From assembly GCF_022808855.1 (NCBI RefSeq), contig NZ_JAKZLF010000036.1, positions 1 through 51,260 of the forward strand: DNA of 51,260 bases. The letters are read 5' to 3'. The first letter of the stretch is position 1. Each line of letters begins with the position of its first letter. Source of the DNA: Anaeromyxobacter soli. GTDB lineage: Bacteria > Myxococcota > Myxococcia > Myxococcales > Anaeromyxobacteraceae. A program made the translations under genes and the position numbers. The notes beneath the pieces are model-generated. The model did not search any database. It worked only from the letters and a program-made list of their open reading frames with translations, and was not told where the DNA came from. Positions 7,712-15,102 of this stretch are shown in pieces.

Positions 7712-10408
7712 CTACGGAACGACGACCGCCGCCGCCTCGAGCTCGAGCTTCGCCTTGTCGATCGCCCGCGCCACGATCTCGCGGTGCTGGCGCAGGATGG
7801 CGAGCGCGCCCTCGATGCGGGCGCGCGGCGCGCCGCCCTGGAAGGCGGACTCGATGAGCCGCTCCTCCTCGGAGTCGGCGTGGAAGGCGAGCAGCTCGTG
7901 GGCCTCCTCGCGGCGCCGGGCGAGGATCTCGAGCGCCTCCCGCTCGGCCGCCTCGCGCGCGGCCTCGAGGACCGCGGCCGGCGCGGCGCCGACCTTCGCG
8001 TCCTGCACGTCCTCGATCTCGTCCTCGAGCCGCTGGGCGCCGCCGGGCACGTGCTTGTGGACGCCCTCCAGGTCGACGAGCACCGACACCGGGGAGAGAT
8101 CGAGGTAGCGCGACGCCTGGCGGGAGGCGACGCGCGCGCCGGGCGCGAGGTCTGCGCTCGAGGCGAGGCGCGGCTCGAAGCGCGCGTAGAGCCCGCCGCG
8201 GCGGGGCGCCCACTCGCGCTTCAAGGCGGCGGAGCGGCCCGCCTCGCCGTCGCGGACGAGCCCGACCAGCGCCTCGACGAGCTTGTGCCCGGTCGCGAAC
8301 CACTGCAGCTCGTCGCGGGCGACCGCGGTCTCGCGCCAGAACGAGCCGAGGTAGGTGACCGGCTCCTCCGGCATCTCCATCCCGGGGAGCGCCTCGATGC
8401 GCATGCCGGAGCCCAGCGTGAAGGCGACCTCGAACGGGTGGACGTTCTGGTCGGTGTCCACCTCCATGCCGATCCGCTGGCCCACGTCCGTCGCGAGGTC
8501 CTCGAGCTCCTCCTCGAGCCAGCGCGAGAGCGTGACGAGCGCCTGCTCCACGGCCTCGCCCGCGGCCTGCGCCCCGCCGATGCCCTCCGGCACCTCCTCG
8601 CCCATGCGCTCGAACGCGTTCGTGACGAGGCGCGACAGCTCGGGGAGGGAGGCGGAGCGGATGTCGAGGAGCGGGTCGCCCTCGTGCTGCGCCGTGCGGG
8701 CGGCGGCGACGCGCTCGGCGAGGTCCTTCCGGAACGCCTCGCGCGTGCGCTCGGTGCGCTTGCGGCGGAGCGCGTCGAGCTCCTCGGGGAGCGAGGCGAG
8801 CACCGCGTCGAGGCCGCCGACCGGCTCCTCGAAGATGCCGATCTCCTTCTCGTAGAGGTCGGCGAGGAACGCCTCCTCGCCCGGCTCGACCACGAGGTGG
8901 ATCTCGACCGGGCGGTGCTGCCCGAGCCGGTCGAGGCGGCCGATGCGCTGCTCCAGCACGAGCGGCGACTCGGGGAGGTCGGCGCAGACGAGCTGGCTCG
9001 CGAACTGGAAGTTGCGCCCCTCGCCGCCGGACTCGCCGGAGAGGAGGACCATCGGCCCCTCGGGATCGCGGAAGCGCGCGACGAGGCGGTCGCGCCCCTC
9101 GAGCGAGGGCGCGTCGTCGTAGAGGAGCGCCTCGAGCCCGGCGCCGCCGATGCCGGCCTGCAGCTCGCGGAGCGCCTCGACGTCGTGGCCGAAGACGAGG
9201 ACCTTCTCGCCGCCCTTCGCGAGCCGGGCGCAGAGCTCCACGAGCGCGGCGCGCTTCTCGCCCTCCCCGACGTCCTTGCGGCGCAGCACGCGGGCGGTGA
9301 ACGCGCCGACCTTCACGCGCCGGTTGCGGATGAGGCGCGCGGAGAGGCTGTAGCGATCGGCCAGGTGGGAGAGGAGCGTGAGGCGGTCGGCGGGCTCCTC
9401 GCGGGTGAAGACCTCGTCGCCGGGGGCGAGCTCGCGCAGCCGCGCGAGCGCGTCCTCGGGGGAGCCGCCCGCGAGGAGCTTCCGCGCGACGTCCGCGTAC
9501 GCGTCGTGCTGCTCGAGGCGGACGAGGAACTCGTCGAGCGTGGTCGAGGGGACCGGCTCGACGAGCGAGAGGAGCCGGAAGTACTCGCGCGGATCGAGGC
9601 GCACCGGCGTGGCGGTGAGGAGGAGCACGCCGTAGGAGGCGCGGCACAGCGGCGCGACGGCGGCGTGGAGCGCGTCGTCGGCGAGGTGGTGCGCCTCGTC
9701 CACGACGAGGAGGTCGAACGGGATCTCGGCCGCGACGTCCACGAGCTCCGGGTCGTCGCGGAGCGCCTCGAACGAGACGATCGCGTGGGGCGAGCGCGCG
9801 AGCGCCGCCTCGGCGCCGCCGAGGGCGGCGATCCGCTCCGGCGTGAGCAGCGAGAAGAGCGCGTTGAACTTGTGGAACAGCTCGGCGAGCCACTGGAAGG
9901 CGAGGTGCTCGGGGACGATCACGAGCACGCGCTCGGCGATGCCGAGCTGGCGCATGCCGGCGAAGACGAGCCCCGCCTCGACGGTCTTGCCGAGGCCGAC
10001 CTCGTCGGCGAGCACGAAGCGCGGCAGCCGGTCCGAGAGGATGCGGCCCGCGGCGCCGACCTGGTGCGGGAGCACGTGGACGCGCGACGAGAGCAGCGCG
10101 CCGAGCGAGTCGGCGCGGCGGAGCGCCTCGAGCCGGTTCACGCGGGTGCGGAGCGCGAACGCGGCGGCGGAGGCCTGCTCGCCGGCGGCGAGGGCGTCGA
10201 GCGGTCCACCGGCCCCCGCCTTCTCGAGCGGGGTGTCCGCCGGGACCTCGGTGAGCGCGGGGTCGCGGCCGGAGACGACCGTCACCCCCTCGCGGCCGGC
10301 GAAGCGAACCGCCAGGCGCCGTCCCTCGTCGGCGATCTGGACGATCACCCCAACGCCCCAGCCGCGCTGCGCGCGGTGGATCACCTTCGTCCCCGTTTTC
10401 CAGGCCAT
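7712..10408 (-). CDS. RapA/HepA-type Snf2-family ATPase
   Basis: 898 residues from the ATG at 10408; an in-frame ATG at 10429 is an alternative. The N-terminus (residues about 1-60) looks like the SH3/KOW-like module of RapA. The Snf2 core has motif I ADEVGLGKT (134-142), motif II DEAH (237-240), motif III TATP (265-268), and a C-terminal helicase lobe with RLDRLGQHRPV (motif VI region). The long C-terminal part is rich in charged helices. RapA proteins recycle stalled RNA polymerase after transcription. Whether this relative does the same or acts on other nucleoprotein is not shown by sequence. It is divergent from the tRNA-Val/Asp operon. Confidence 0.85.
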   Translation of the reverse strand: MAWKTGTKVIHRAQRGWGVGVIVQIADEGRRLAVRFAGREGVTVVSGRDPALTEVPADTPLEKAGAGGPLDALAAGEQASAAAFALRTRVNRLEALRRADSLGALLSSRVHVLPHQVGAAGRILSDRLPRFVLADEVGLGKTVEAGLVFAGMRQLGIAERVLVIVPEHLAFQWLAELFHKFNALFSLLTPERIAALGGAEAALARSPHAIVSFEALRDDPELVDVAAEIPFDLLVVDEAHHLADDALHAAVAPLCRASYGVLLLTATPVRLDPREYFRLLSLVEPVPSTTLDEFLVRLEQHDAYADVARKLLAGGSPEDALARLRELAPGDEVFTREEPADRLTLLSHLADRYSLSARLIRNRRVKVGAFTARVLRRKDVGEGEKRAALVELCARLAKGGEKVLVFGHDVEALRELQAGIGGAGLEALLYDDAPSLEGRDRLVARFRDPEGPMVLLSGESGGEGRNFQFASQLVCADLPESPLVLEQRIGRLDRLGQHRPVEIHLVVEPGEEAFLADLYEKEIGIFEEPVGGLDAVLASLPEELDALRRKRTERTREAFRKDLAERVAAARTAQHEGDPLLDIRSASLPELSRLVTNAFERMGEEVPEGIGGAQAAGEAVEQALVTLSRWLEEELEDLATDVGQRIGMEVDTDQNVHPFEVAFTLGSGMRIEALPGMEMPEEPVTYLGSFWRETAVARDELQWFATGHKLVEALVGLVRDGEAGRSAALKREWAPRRGGLYARFEPRLASSADLAPGARVASRQASRYLDLSPVSVLVDLEGVHKHVPGGAQRLEDEIEDVQDAKVGAAPAAVLEAAREAAEREALEILARRREEAHELLAFHADSEEERLIESAFQGGAPRARIEGALAILRQHREIVARAIDKAKLELEAAAVVVP

Positions 10409-10509
10409 CCGTGGCGCCCCCGTTACCATGCGTACCCGGGCCGGTCCAGCGTCACCACCTCCCGCCGGAGGCCCGCCGCGGCGGCCCGTCCCAGGCGCGT
10501 GGCACACCG

Positions 10510-10538
10510 TTGACACGCGGGTCTGCTCAAGCTAGAAA
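10510..10538 (+). promoter_or_regulatory. sigma70-type promoter of the tRNA-Val/tRNA-Asp unit
   Basis: A perfect -35 TTGACA (10510-10515) is followed after 17 bases by TAGAAA (10533-10538). The first tRNA begins 21 bases after the -10 box. In such GC-rich DNA this is a clear match and fits a strong stable-RNA promoter. Confidence 0.75.
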
Positions 10539-10558
10539 CCCGACCGCTTTCGCGCCTT

Positions 10559-10630
10559 GGGCGGATAGCTCAGGGGTAGAGCGTCGCCCTTACAAGGCGA
10601 GGGTCACAGGTTCGAAGCCTGTTCCGCCCA
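10559..10630 (+). tRNA. tRNA-Val (anticodon UAC)
   Basis: 72 bases that fold as a full cloverleaf. The acceptor stem is GGGCGGA/TCCGCCC with discriminator A at 10630. The D-arm GCTC...GAGC, the anticodon stem TCGCC/GGCGA with loop CTTACAA (anticodon TAC at 10591-10593), and a T-arm containing GGTTCGAAGCC are all present. CCA is not encoded. It is the first gene of a two-tRNA unit. Confidence 0.96.
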
Positions 10631-10646
10631 TCCAAGTGTTCGACTT

Positions 10647-10723
<77 letters not shown>

Positions 10724-10728
10724 CCTCT

Positions 10729-10776
10729 CGAGGCCGGGATCCTGAACAAGGGTCCCGGCCTTGGTGTTTCTGGGCC
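10729..10776. repeat. Hairpin-bearing direct repeat, copy 1
   Basis: About 48 bases containing the tRNA-Asp terminator hairpin. They recur at 13562-13610 in the same orientation with roughly 90 percent identity. The first 21 bases are identical in both copies, and the right arm GGTCCCGGCC is also identical. Confidence 0.7.
10731..10770 (+). terminator. Hairpin terminator after tRNA-Asp
   Basis: A 12-bp stem with one T-G wobble (arms 10731-10742 and 10750-10761, 7-base loop TGAACAA) begins 8 bases after the tRNA CCA and is followed by the T-containing stretch TTGGTGTTTC. It probably ends the tRNA transcript. Confidence 0.7.
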
Positions 10777-10825
10777 AAGGCCTGCCCGCCGCGGCGCCGA
10801 TAGCCCCTGCTTCCGTCTCGCCCCG

Positions 10826-11599
10826 TCAGCAGAGCTCACCGGCCGCGAGGAGCCGGCCCGGGGGCTGGCCGGTGACGGCCCTGAACTCGCGGATGAAGTG
10901 CGACTGATCGTAGTAGCCGGCCTCGTATGGCACGCTCGACAGCGTCGCTCCCCGGCGGTGGACCTCCACCGCGTGGCGCAGGCGCAGGAGCGAGGCGAGC
11001 TGCCGGGGCGACGCGCCGACGTCCCGCCGAAAGCGTTTCTCGAGGGCGTCGTGGGAGAGCCCCAGGCGCCGCGCGAGCTCGCCGACGCGCACGTGGCCGC
11101 GACGGGCCCGGATCTCCCCGATCGCGGCCTGGACGACCCCATCCGGCGGGCCCGGCCTCCAGCGCGAGACGAGGAACGCCTCCAGGACTGCGAGGCGCTC
11201 GGCAGCAGAGGTCGCCTCGGCGAGCCGCGCCGCGGCGCGCTCCACTGCGTCGCGGGGCACGAGCGCGTCCATGGGCAGCGTCTCGCCGCGGAGCTCGTGC
11301 AGGGGCACACCGAGGAACGACGCGGCTCCCCCCTCGCGGAACTTCACGAGCACCACGCCGCCCCCCGCCGACGTGCGGACGCGGCGGCTGGTCCCGTGCA
11401 GGCCGGTGACCGTGGCGTCGGGGAGACGGCGCGCCTCCGCCCCCTCGAGCAGCGCCGCCGAGCCGGCGTAGCGGAGGCCGATCACGATCCCGGGCTCGGG
11501 GAGCAGCGTGCGCGTCGCCTCCTCCCGCGCCTCGACGATCTCGAGGGCGTGGACGAACGGCGCGAGGCGCGCGCTCGGCTGGAAGGACCGCACCTGCAC
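10826..11599 (-). CDS. AraC-family transcriptional regulator
   Basis: 257 residues. The C-terminal AraC DNA-binding domain spans about 160-250, with two helix-turn-helix motifs: VGELARRLGLSHDALEKRFR and the second around the segment EAGYYDQSHFIREFRAVTG, ending PPGRLL. The N-terminal 150 residues resemble the DUF6597-type ligand domain of small AraC regulators. It is divergent from the antibiotic-monooxygenase-fold gene with a 158-base gap, so that gene is the likely target. The ligand is unknown. Confidence 0.9.
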   Translation of the reverse strand: MQVRSFQPSARLAPFVHALEIVEAREEATRTLLPEPGIVIGLRYAGSAALLEGAEARRLPDATVTGLHGTSRRVRTSAGGGVVLVKFREGGAASFLGVPLHELRGETLPMDALVPRDAVERAAARLAEATSAAERLAVLEAFLVSRWRPGPPDGVVQAAIGEIRARRGHVRVGELARRLGLSHDALEKRFRRDVGASPRQLASLLRLRHAVEVHRRGATLSSVPYEAGYYDQSHFIREFRAVTGQPPGRLLAAGELC

Positions 11600-11757
11600 C
11601 CTCCCGTCTTGCCGGCGCGCGGGCCTGCGCGCAAGGCAATGAGTTCGTACAAGCCGCGCCCGAGCGAGGCTCCTAAGTCACGTGCCGCGAACGTCCACCG
11701 AGTGCTCCTCGCACCGGAGGGCTCCATCACCCCGCGCCACCCGATGAGGCCATCGCC

Positions 11758-12108
11758 ATGACCCTGCTGACCACCGCGCTCGACGATCCCCGGCTGCGCT
11801 TCCGCATCGACTGCTTCAGCGTACCCGCCGCCTCTCGGGCCGAGTTCGAGGAGGCCACCCGCCGCAACCTGGACTTCATCTCGACCCTCCCCGGCTTCCG
11901 CGGTCACCTCGTCTTCCGGAAGAGGGGTGGGCAGACCGCCTTCGATGTGGTGACGCTCGCGGTCTGGGAGAGCCAGGAGGCGATCGACCGGGCCGCGACT
12001 GCGGTGCGCGCCCACTACGAGCGGATCGGGTTCGACCGGGCCGCCTCGCTGGAGCGGTGGCAGGTCCGGTCCGAGCTCGGCGGCTACGAGATCCTGCGCG
12101 GACCCTAA
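11758..12108 (+). CDS. Antibiotic biosynthesis monooxygenase (ABM) fold protein
   Basis: 116 residues, a single ABM/dimeric alpha-beta barrel domain (FRIDCFSVPAASRAEFEEA, then LPGFRGHLVFRK and VWESQEAIDRA). Members include small cofactor-free monooxygenases, heme-degrading enzymes and proteins of unknown role. No heme-ligand signature can be assigned here. It is transcribed divergently from the AraC regulator, which suggests control by it. Confidence 0.75.
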   Translation: MTLLTTALDDPRLRFRIDCFSVPAASRAEFEEATRRNLDFISTLPGFRGHLVFRKRGGQTAFDVVTLAVWESQEAIDRAATAVRAHYERIGFDRAASLERWQVRSELGGYEILRGP

Positions 12109-12229
12109 AGCCTCACCCGCGCGCGCGGCGCAGGAAGGACCTCGAGCGAAACCTCGGGGACTCCGGGTCGGGACTCCAACCTCCACGCCGCGCACGCTCG
12201 GGGCTCGCGGCGCTGGCCATCCCGGTGCT

Positions 12230-12700
12230 TCACGTCGTCCGCTCGAGCTCCGCCGCGAGCCGGTCGAAGTTCTGCTCGTTGGCCGGGACGACGATCGGCT
12301 TCACCCTCGCGCAGTGCTCAGCGGTCTCGTGCCACATGCGCCAGGTGACGCGGGTCGCGCCACCGCTCTGTTCGTCCAGCGTGATCGTCATCTCGAAGGG
12401 ATGGCCTACCGACAGGTGGCGGAAGACGATGCGCCTCGGCTCCTCCACCGCGAGGAAGACGCTCTCGTTCGGATGGTCGACGCCGTCCGGCCCGTGCATG
12501 ACGAAGCGCCAGGTGCCGCCCGGGCGCAGGTCGAACACCTCGAAGGTGCTGCTGAAGCCCTGCGGTCCCCACCAGCGCGCCAGGCGCGACGGATCACGAA
12601 ACGCCTCGAACACGCGCTCGGGCGGAGCCGCGAACGTGCGCGAGCTCACGATCTCGCGCTCCGAGGCATCGCCGCCTTTGCCCTCTCGTCGAACGGACAT
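12230..12700 (-). CDS. SRPBCC/AHSA1-family protein
   Basis: 156 residues with the AHSA1-like START-fold sequence: FAAPPERVFEAFRDPSRLARWWGPQGF at the N-terminus, FEVFDLRPGGTWRFVMHGPDG in the middle, and a final helix ANEQNFDRLAAEL. These small hydrophobic-ligand-binding proteins commonly sit in operons with an ArsR regulator, as here. It lies 30 bases downstream of a second AHSA1 gene and probably shares its transcript. The ligand is unknown. Confidence 0.9.
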   Translation of the reverse strand: MSVRREGKGGDASEREIVSSRTFAAPPERVFEAFRDPSRLARWWGPQGFSSTFEVFDLRPGGTWRFVMHGPDGVDHPNESVFLAVEEPRRIVFRHLSVGHPFEMTITLDEQSGGATRVTWRMWHETAEHCARVKPIVVPANEQNFDRLAAELERTT

Positions 12701-12730
12701 GGTCTCCTCCGGCAGAAAAGTGCTCGCCGC

Positions 12731-13156
12731 CTACCGCTTCACGAATCGGTCGGCCATCGCGCCGAGCACGTACTTCCAGCCCTCCGCGTGCATGCGGCCC
12801 ATCTCGTCGTCCGGGACGTTCGTGTGCCGCAGCGTCACCTCGGTGTCGCTGCCCCGCGCCTCGAGCGTGACGGTCACGACCGACTCGACGCCGCGCGTCG
12901 CCTCCGACATCCAGGTGTGCTGGATGCGCCTCGCGCGCTCGAGCGCGACGAACCGGCCGTAGTGCGCCCAGGAGCGGCCGGCGTGATCGACGGAATGGTA
13001 GAAGAGGCCGTCCACGACCGGGTTGATGATCGCGCGGGCGGTCCCGTACCACGGGCTTCCCGGGCTCCGGTGGTCGAGCCAGACGTCGTAGACCTGCGCC
13101 GGGGTCGCCGGGATGGTGCGCTTCACGGTCAGCTCGGTGGTCTTGATCTCGTTCAT
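12731..13156 (-). CDS. SRPBCC/AHSA1-family protein
   Basis: 141 residues from the ATG at 13156, which overlaps the arsR stop codon in the sequence ATGA. The open frame extends further upstream into arsR, but AHSA1 similarity (TVKRTIPATPAQVYDVWLDH) begins at this ATG. The START-like fold is indicated by VDGLFYHSVDHAGRSWAHYGRF and a C-terminal helix GWKYVLGAMADRF. Tight coupling to arsR suggests that the regulator controls it and that it binds or modifies a small lipophilic molecule. Confidence 0.9.
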   Translation of the reverse strand: MNEIKTTELTVKRTIPATPAQVYDVWLDHRSPGSPWYGTARAIINPVVDGLFYHSVDHAGRSWAHYGRFVALERARRIQHTWMSEATRGVESVVTVTLEARGSDTEVTLRHTNVPDDEMGRMHAEGWKYVLGAMADRFVKR

Positions 13157-13479
13157 GATCGCTTCCTCTTCTCCGCGAAGAACGCCTCCATGCGATCGAG
13201 GCGCTCGGTCCAGAACTGCTCGAGCTTCGAGGCCCACCGCACCACCTCGCGCAGCGGCGCCGGCTCGAGCGCGAGCGTGTGCTCGCGGCCGCGACGCGTG
13301 CGACGGACCAGCCCGGCGCGCTCGAGCACCTTGATGTGCTTCGAGATCGCGTTGAGCGACATCGCGAACGGCGCCGCCACGTCCGTCACCCGCGCCGGCC
13401 CGCGCGCCAGCTGATCCAGGATGGCCCGGCGGGTCGGATCGGCGACCGCGGCGAAGACGATGTCGGATCGGTAGTTCAA
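13153..13479 (-). CDS. ArsR-family repressor (SdpR-like) of the AHSA1 operon
   Basis: 108 residues: a winged helix with VFAAVADPTRRAILDQLARG, recognition helix region MSLNAISKHIKVLERAGLV and wing RRTRRGREHTL. No metal-binding ELCV(C/G)D motif is present, so it is the non-metal SdpR-like type that partners AHSA1 genes. The start is TTG at 13479, inside its own operator and only a few bases after the predicted transcription start, so its message may be nearly leaderless. No upstream in-frame ATG or GTG is available. Confidence 0.88.
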   Translation of the reverse strand: MNYRSDIVFAAVADPTRRAILDQLARGPARVTDVAAPFAMSLNAISKHIKVLERAGLVRRTRRGREHTLALEPAPLREVVRWASKLEQFWTERLDRMEAFFAEKRKRS

Positions 13480-13517
13480 CCTGACGGTTGAATATGGACG
13501 GGGCGCTGCGGTGTCAA
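13475..13517 (-). promoter_or_regulatory. Promoter and operator of the arsR-AHSA1 operon
   Basis: On the minus strand a perfect TTGACA (13512-13517) is followed by a 17-base spacer and TATTCA (13489-13494). A perfect inverted repeat TTCAACC-TGAC-GGTTGAA (13475-13492) overlaps the -10 box, the predicted start of transcription and the TTG start codon. Repressor binding there would block transcription directly, consistent with autoregulation. Confidence 0.75.
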
Positions 13518-13561
13518 GGGCACGTGCGGGAGGCGGCCGCGATCAGGGGTCGACCGGCGCA

Positions 13562-13610
13562 CGAGGCCGGGATCCTGAACAAAGGTCCCGGCCCTCGGTG
13601 ATTCTGGCCC
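13562..13610. repeat. Hairpin-bearing direct repeat, copy 2 (possible terminator)
   Basis: Second copy of the 10729-10776 element. The hairpin arms are 13564-13575 and 13584-13594, with an AT-rich loop, followed by TGATTCTGGCCC, which resembles the flank of copy 1. It lies between the 3' end of the lipoprotein gene and the arsR promoter, so it could terminate leftward transcripts. No tRNA precedes it. Confidence 0.65.
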
Positions 13611-13636
13611 GCTCCGCGACAGGTCGACTGTCGCGA

Positions 13637-14026
13637 TCAATGCCCCTGAAACCGCGCGTAGGTCACGCCATCCCAGGTGAGGACCTGGCAGGCCGGGTCG
13701 AAAACTCCGGCGAAGGTCCTGCCGCCCGACCGGCCCGTCACGGTCAGTCCCGAGCACGTGTACGTACCGGACTCGCTGACGTCGGAGTGGTCGTAGACGA
13801 AGCTCCCGCTCGCGAAGCTCACGGCCCAGCTTCCGAGGACCGGCCCATTCGGCCCGAGACCGACTTCGTGCTGCTCGATCGACCTGAACGCGGCGCTCTC
13901 GATCGCTGCGCAGGCATCCGCGAAGGGGCCTCCCGTGCAGGCCGCGTCGGCCGCGCCTCCGTCGGTGTGCGTCGCGGCGCGACCGCAGGCGACGGCAAGA
14001 AGCAGGAGTACACGTGGAGCTCGCAT
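13637..14026 (-). CDS. Small predicted lipoprotein of unknown function
   Basis: 129 residues. A short hydrophobic N-terminus (PRVLLLLAVACGRA) with Cys at the end of a lipobox-like sequence suggests export and lipidation. The mature part contains three further cysteines and beta-rich sequence (GSWAVSFASGSFVYDHSD, SGTYTCSGLTVTGRSGG), compatible with a small beta-barrel or lipocalin-like fold. I do not recognise a family. It is isolated: 154 bases to the next gene upstream and the hairpin repeat downstream. Confidence 0.6.
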   Translation of the reverse strand: MRAPRVLLLLAVACGRAATHTDGGAADAACTGGPFADACAAIESAAFRSIEQHEVGLGPNGPVLGSWAVSFASGSFVYDHSDVSESGTYTCSGLTVTGRSGGRTFAGVFDPACQVLTWDGVTYARFQGH

Positions 14027-14180
14027 GACTCAGGGTAAACGAAAGGCGCGAGCCGCGTCTATTCTCGACGGCCGCCGACAGCGGTGCGCGTGCTTCGTGC
14101 GACAGCGGATTACTCTCGTATACCGTACGCTCCCCATCTTCCGCGGGGAGGCCCGTCTCACCACGGCCGGAATGGCCGAT

Positions 14181-14975
14181 TCACACGATCGCTCGAACCA
14201 CGCCGCCATCCACGCGCAGGGCCGCGCCGTTGGTGGCGCTGGCTTGCGTGCTGGAGACGTACACGATGAGGTGGGCGGCCTCCTCCGGGGTGGCGAAGCG
14301 CTGGAGCAGCGACGTCGGCCGCGCCGTCGCGAAGAACTGCCGCTCCATCTCCTGCTCGCCGATCTTCCGCTCCTGCGCGAGCTGCCGCACGAACTCGACG
14401 ACGCCCTCGGAGCTCGTCGGGCCCGGGAGGACGGCGTTCACGGTCACCCCCGTGCCCCGCGTGCGCTCGGCGAGCCCGCGCGCCACCGCGAGCTGCGCGG
14501 TCTTGGAGACCCCGTAGTGGATCATCTCCACCGGGATCTGGAGCGCCGACTCGCTCGACACGAAGACTATCCGGCCCCAGCCCCTCGCGAGCATCCGCGG
14601 GAAGTGGTGGCGCGCGAGGCGCACGCCGCTCATCACGTTCGTCTCGAACATCCGCATCCATGCCTCGTCGGTGATCTGCTCGAAGGGCACCGGCTCGAAG
14701 ACGCCCGCGTTGTTCACGAGCACGTCGACGTCGGGGACAGCGCGGACGAGCGTATCCACCCCGGCGGCGACCGACACGTCCGCGGCGACGCCGCGCACGC
14801 GCGCCTGCGGCTCCGCGCGGAGGATGGCCTGCACCGCTTCCTTCACGCGGGCCTCGGTGCGACCGTTCACGATCACCTCGGCACCTTCGCGTGCGAACTG
14901 TTGCGCCGCCGCGCGGCCGATGCCGGCGGTGGACCCGGTGACGAGCACCCTCTTTCCGGCGAGTCCGAGATCCAT
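14181..14975 (-). CDS. Short-chain dehydrogenase/reductase
   Basis: 264 residues, a classical SDR: cofactor motif TGSTAGIG (13-20), NNAG (88-91), catalytic Ser140 or Ser141, and Tyr154-x3-Lys158 (YGVSK). The C-terminal VLPGPTSSEGV and DGGVVRAIV match the family. It resembles 3-oxoacyl-ACP-reductase-like oxidoreductases acting with NAD(P)H. The substrate cannot be deduced. Genes on either side do not form an obvious operon with it. Confidence 0.93.
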   Translation of the reverse strand: MDLGLAGKRVLVTGSTAGIGRAAAQQFAREGAEVIVNGRTEARVKEAVQAILRAEPQARVRGVAADVSVAAGVDTLVRAVPDVDVLVNNAGVFEPVPFEQITDEAWMRMFETNVMSGVRLARHHFPRMLARGWGRIVFVSSESALQIPVEMIHYGVSKTAQLAVARGLAERTRGTGVTVNAVLPGPTSSEGVVEFVRQLAQERKIGEQEMERQFFATARPTSLLQRFATPEEAAHLIVYVSSTQASATNGAALRVDGGVVRAIV

Positions 14976-15102
14976 GAAATCTCTCCTCCCGACCTGATCC
15001 TGGAAGCTTCGGCGTCGGCGACACCCAGCCCTTCACTGTCCGTTAGGCCACCCGACCGCTTCCCGTATGGCCGAGGGCCATGGCCGTCGCGGTCCCCTGC
15101 CG

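Noticed and set aside
10731-13610. Integrative island with att sites
   Set aside because: Only one repeat pair without integrase or a clear tRNA remnant at copy 2; kept as a finding about repeats, not as an annotated island.
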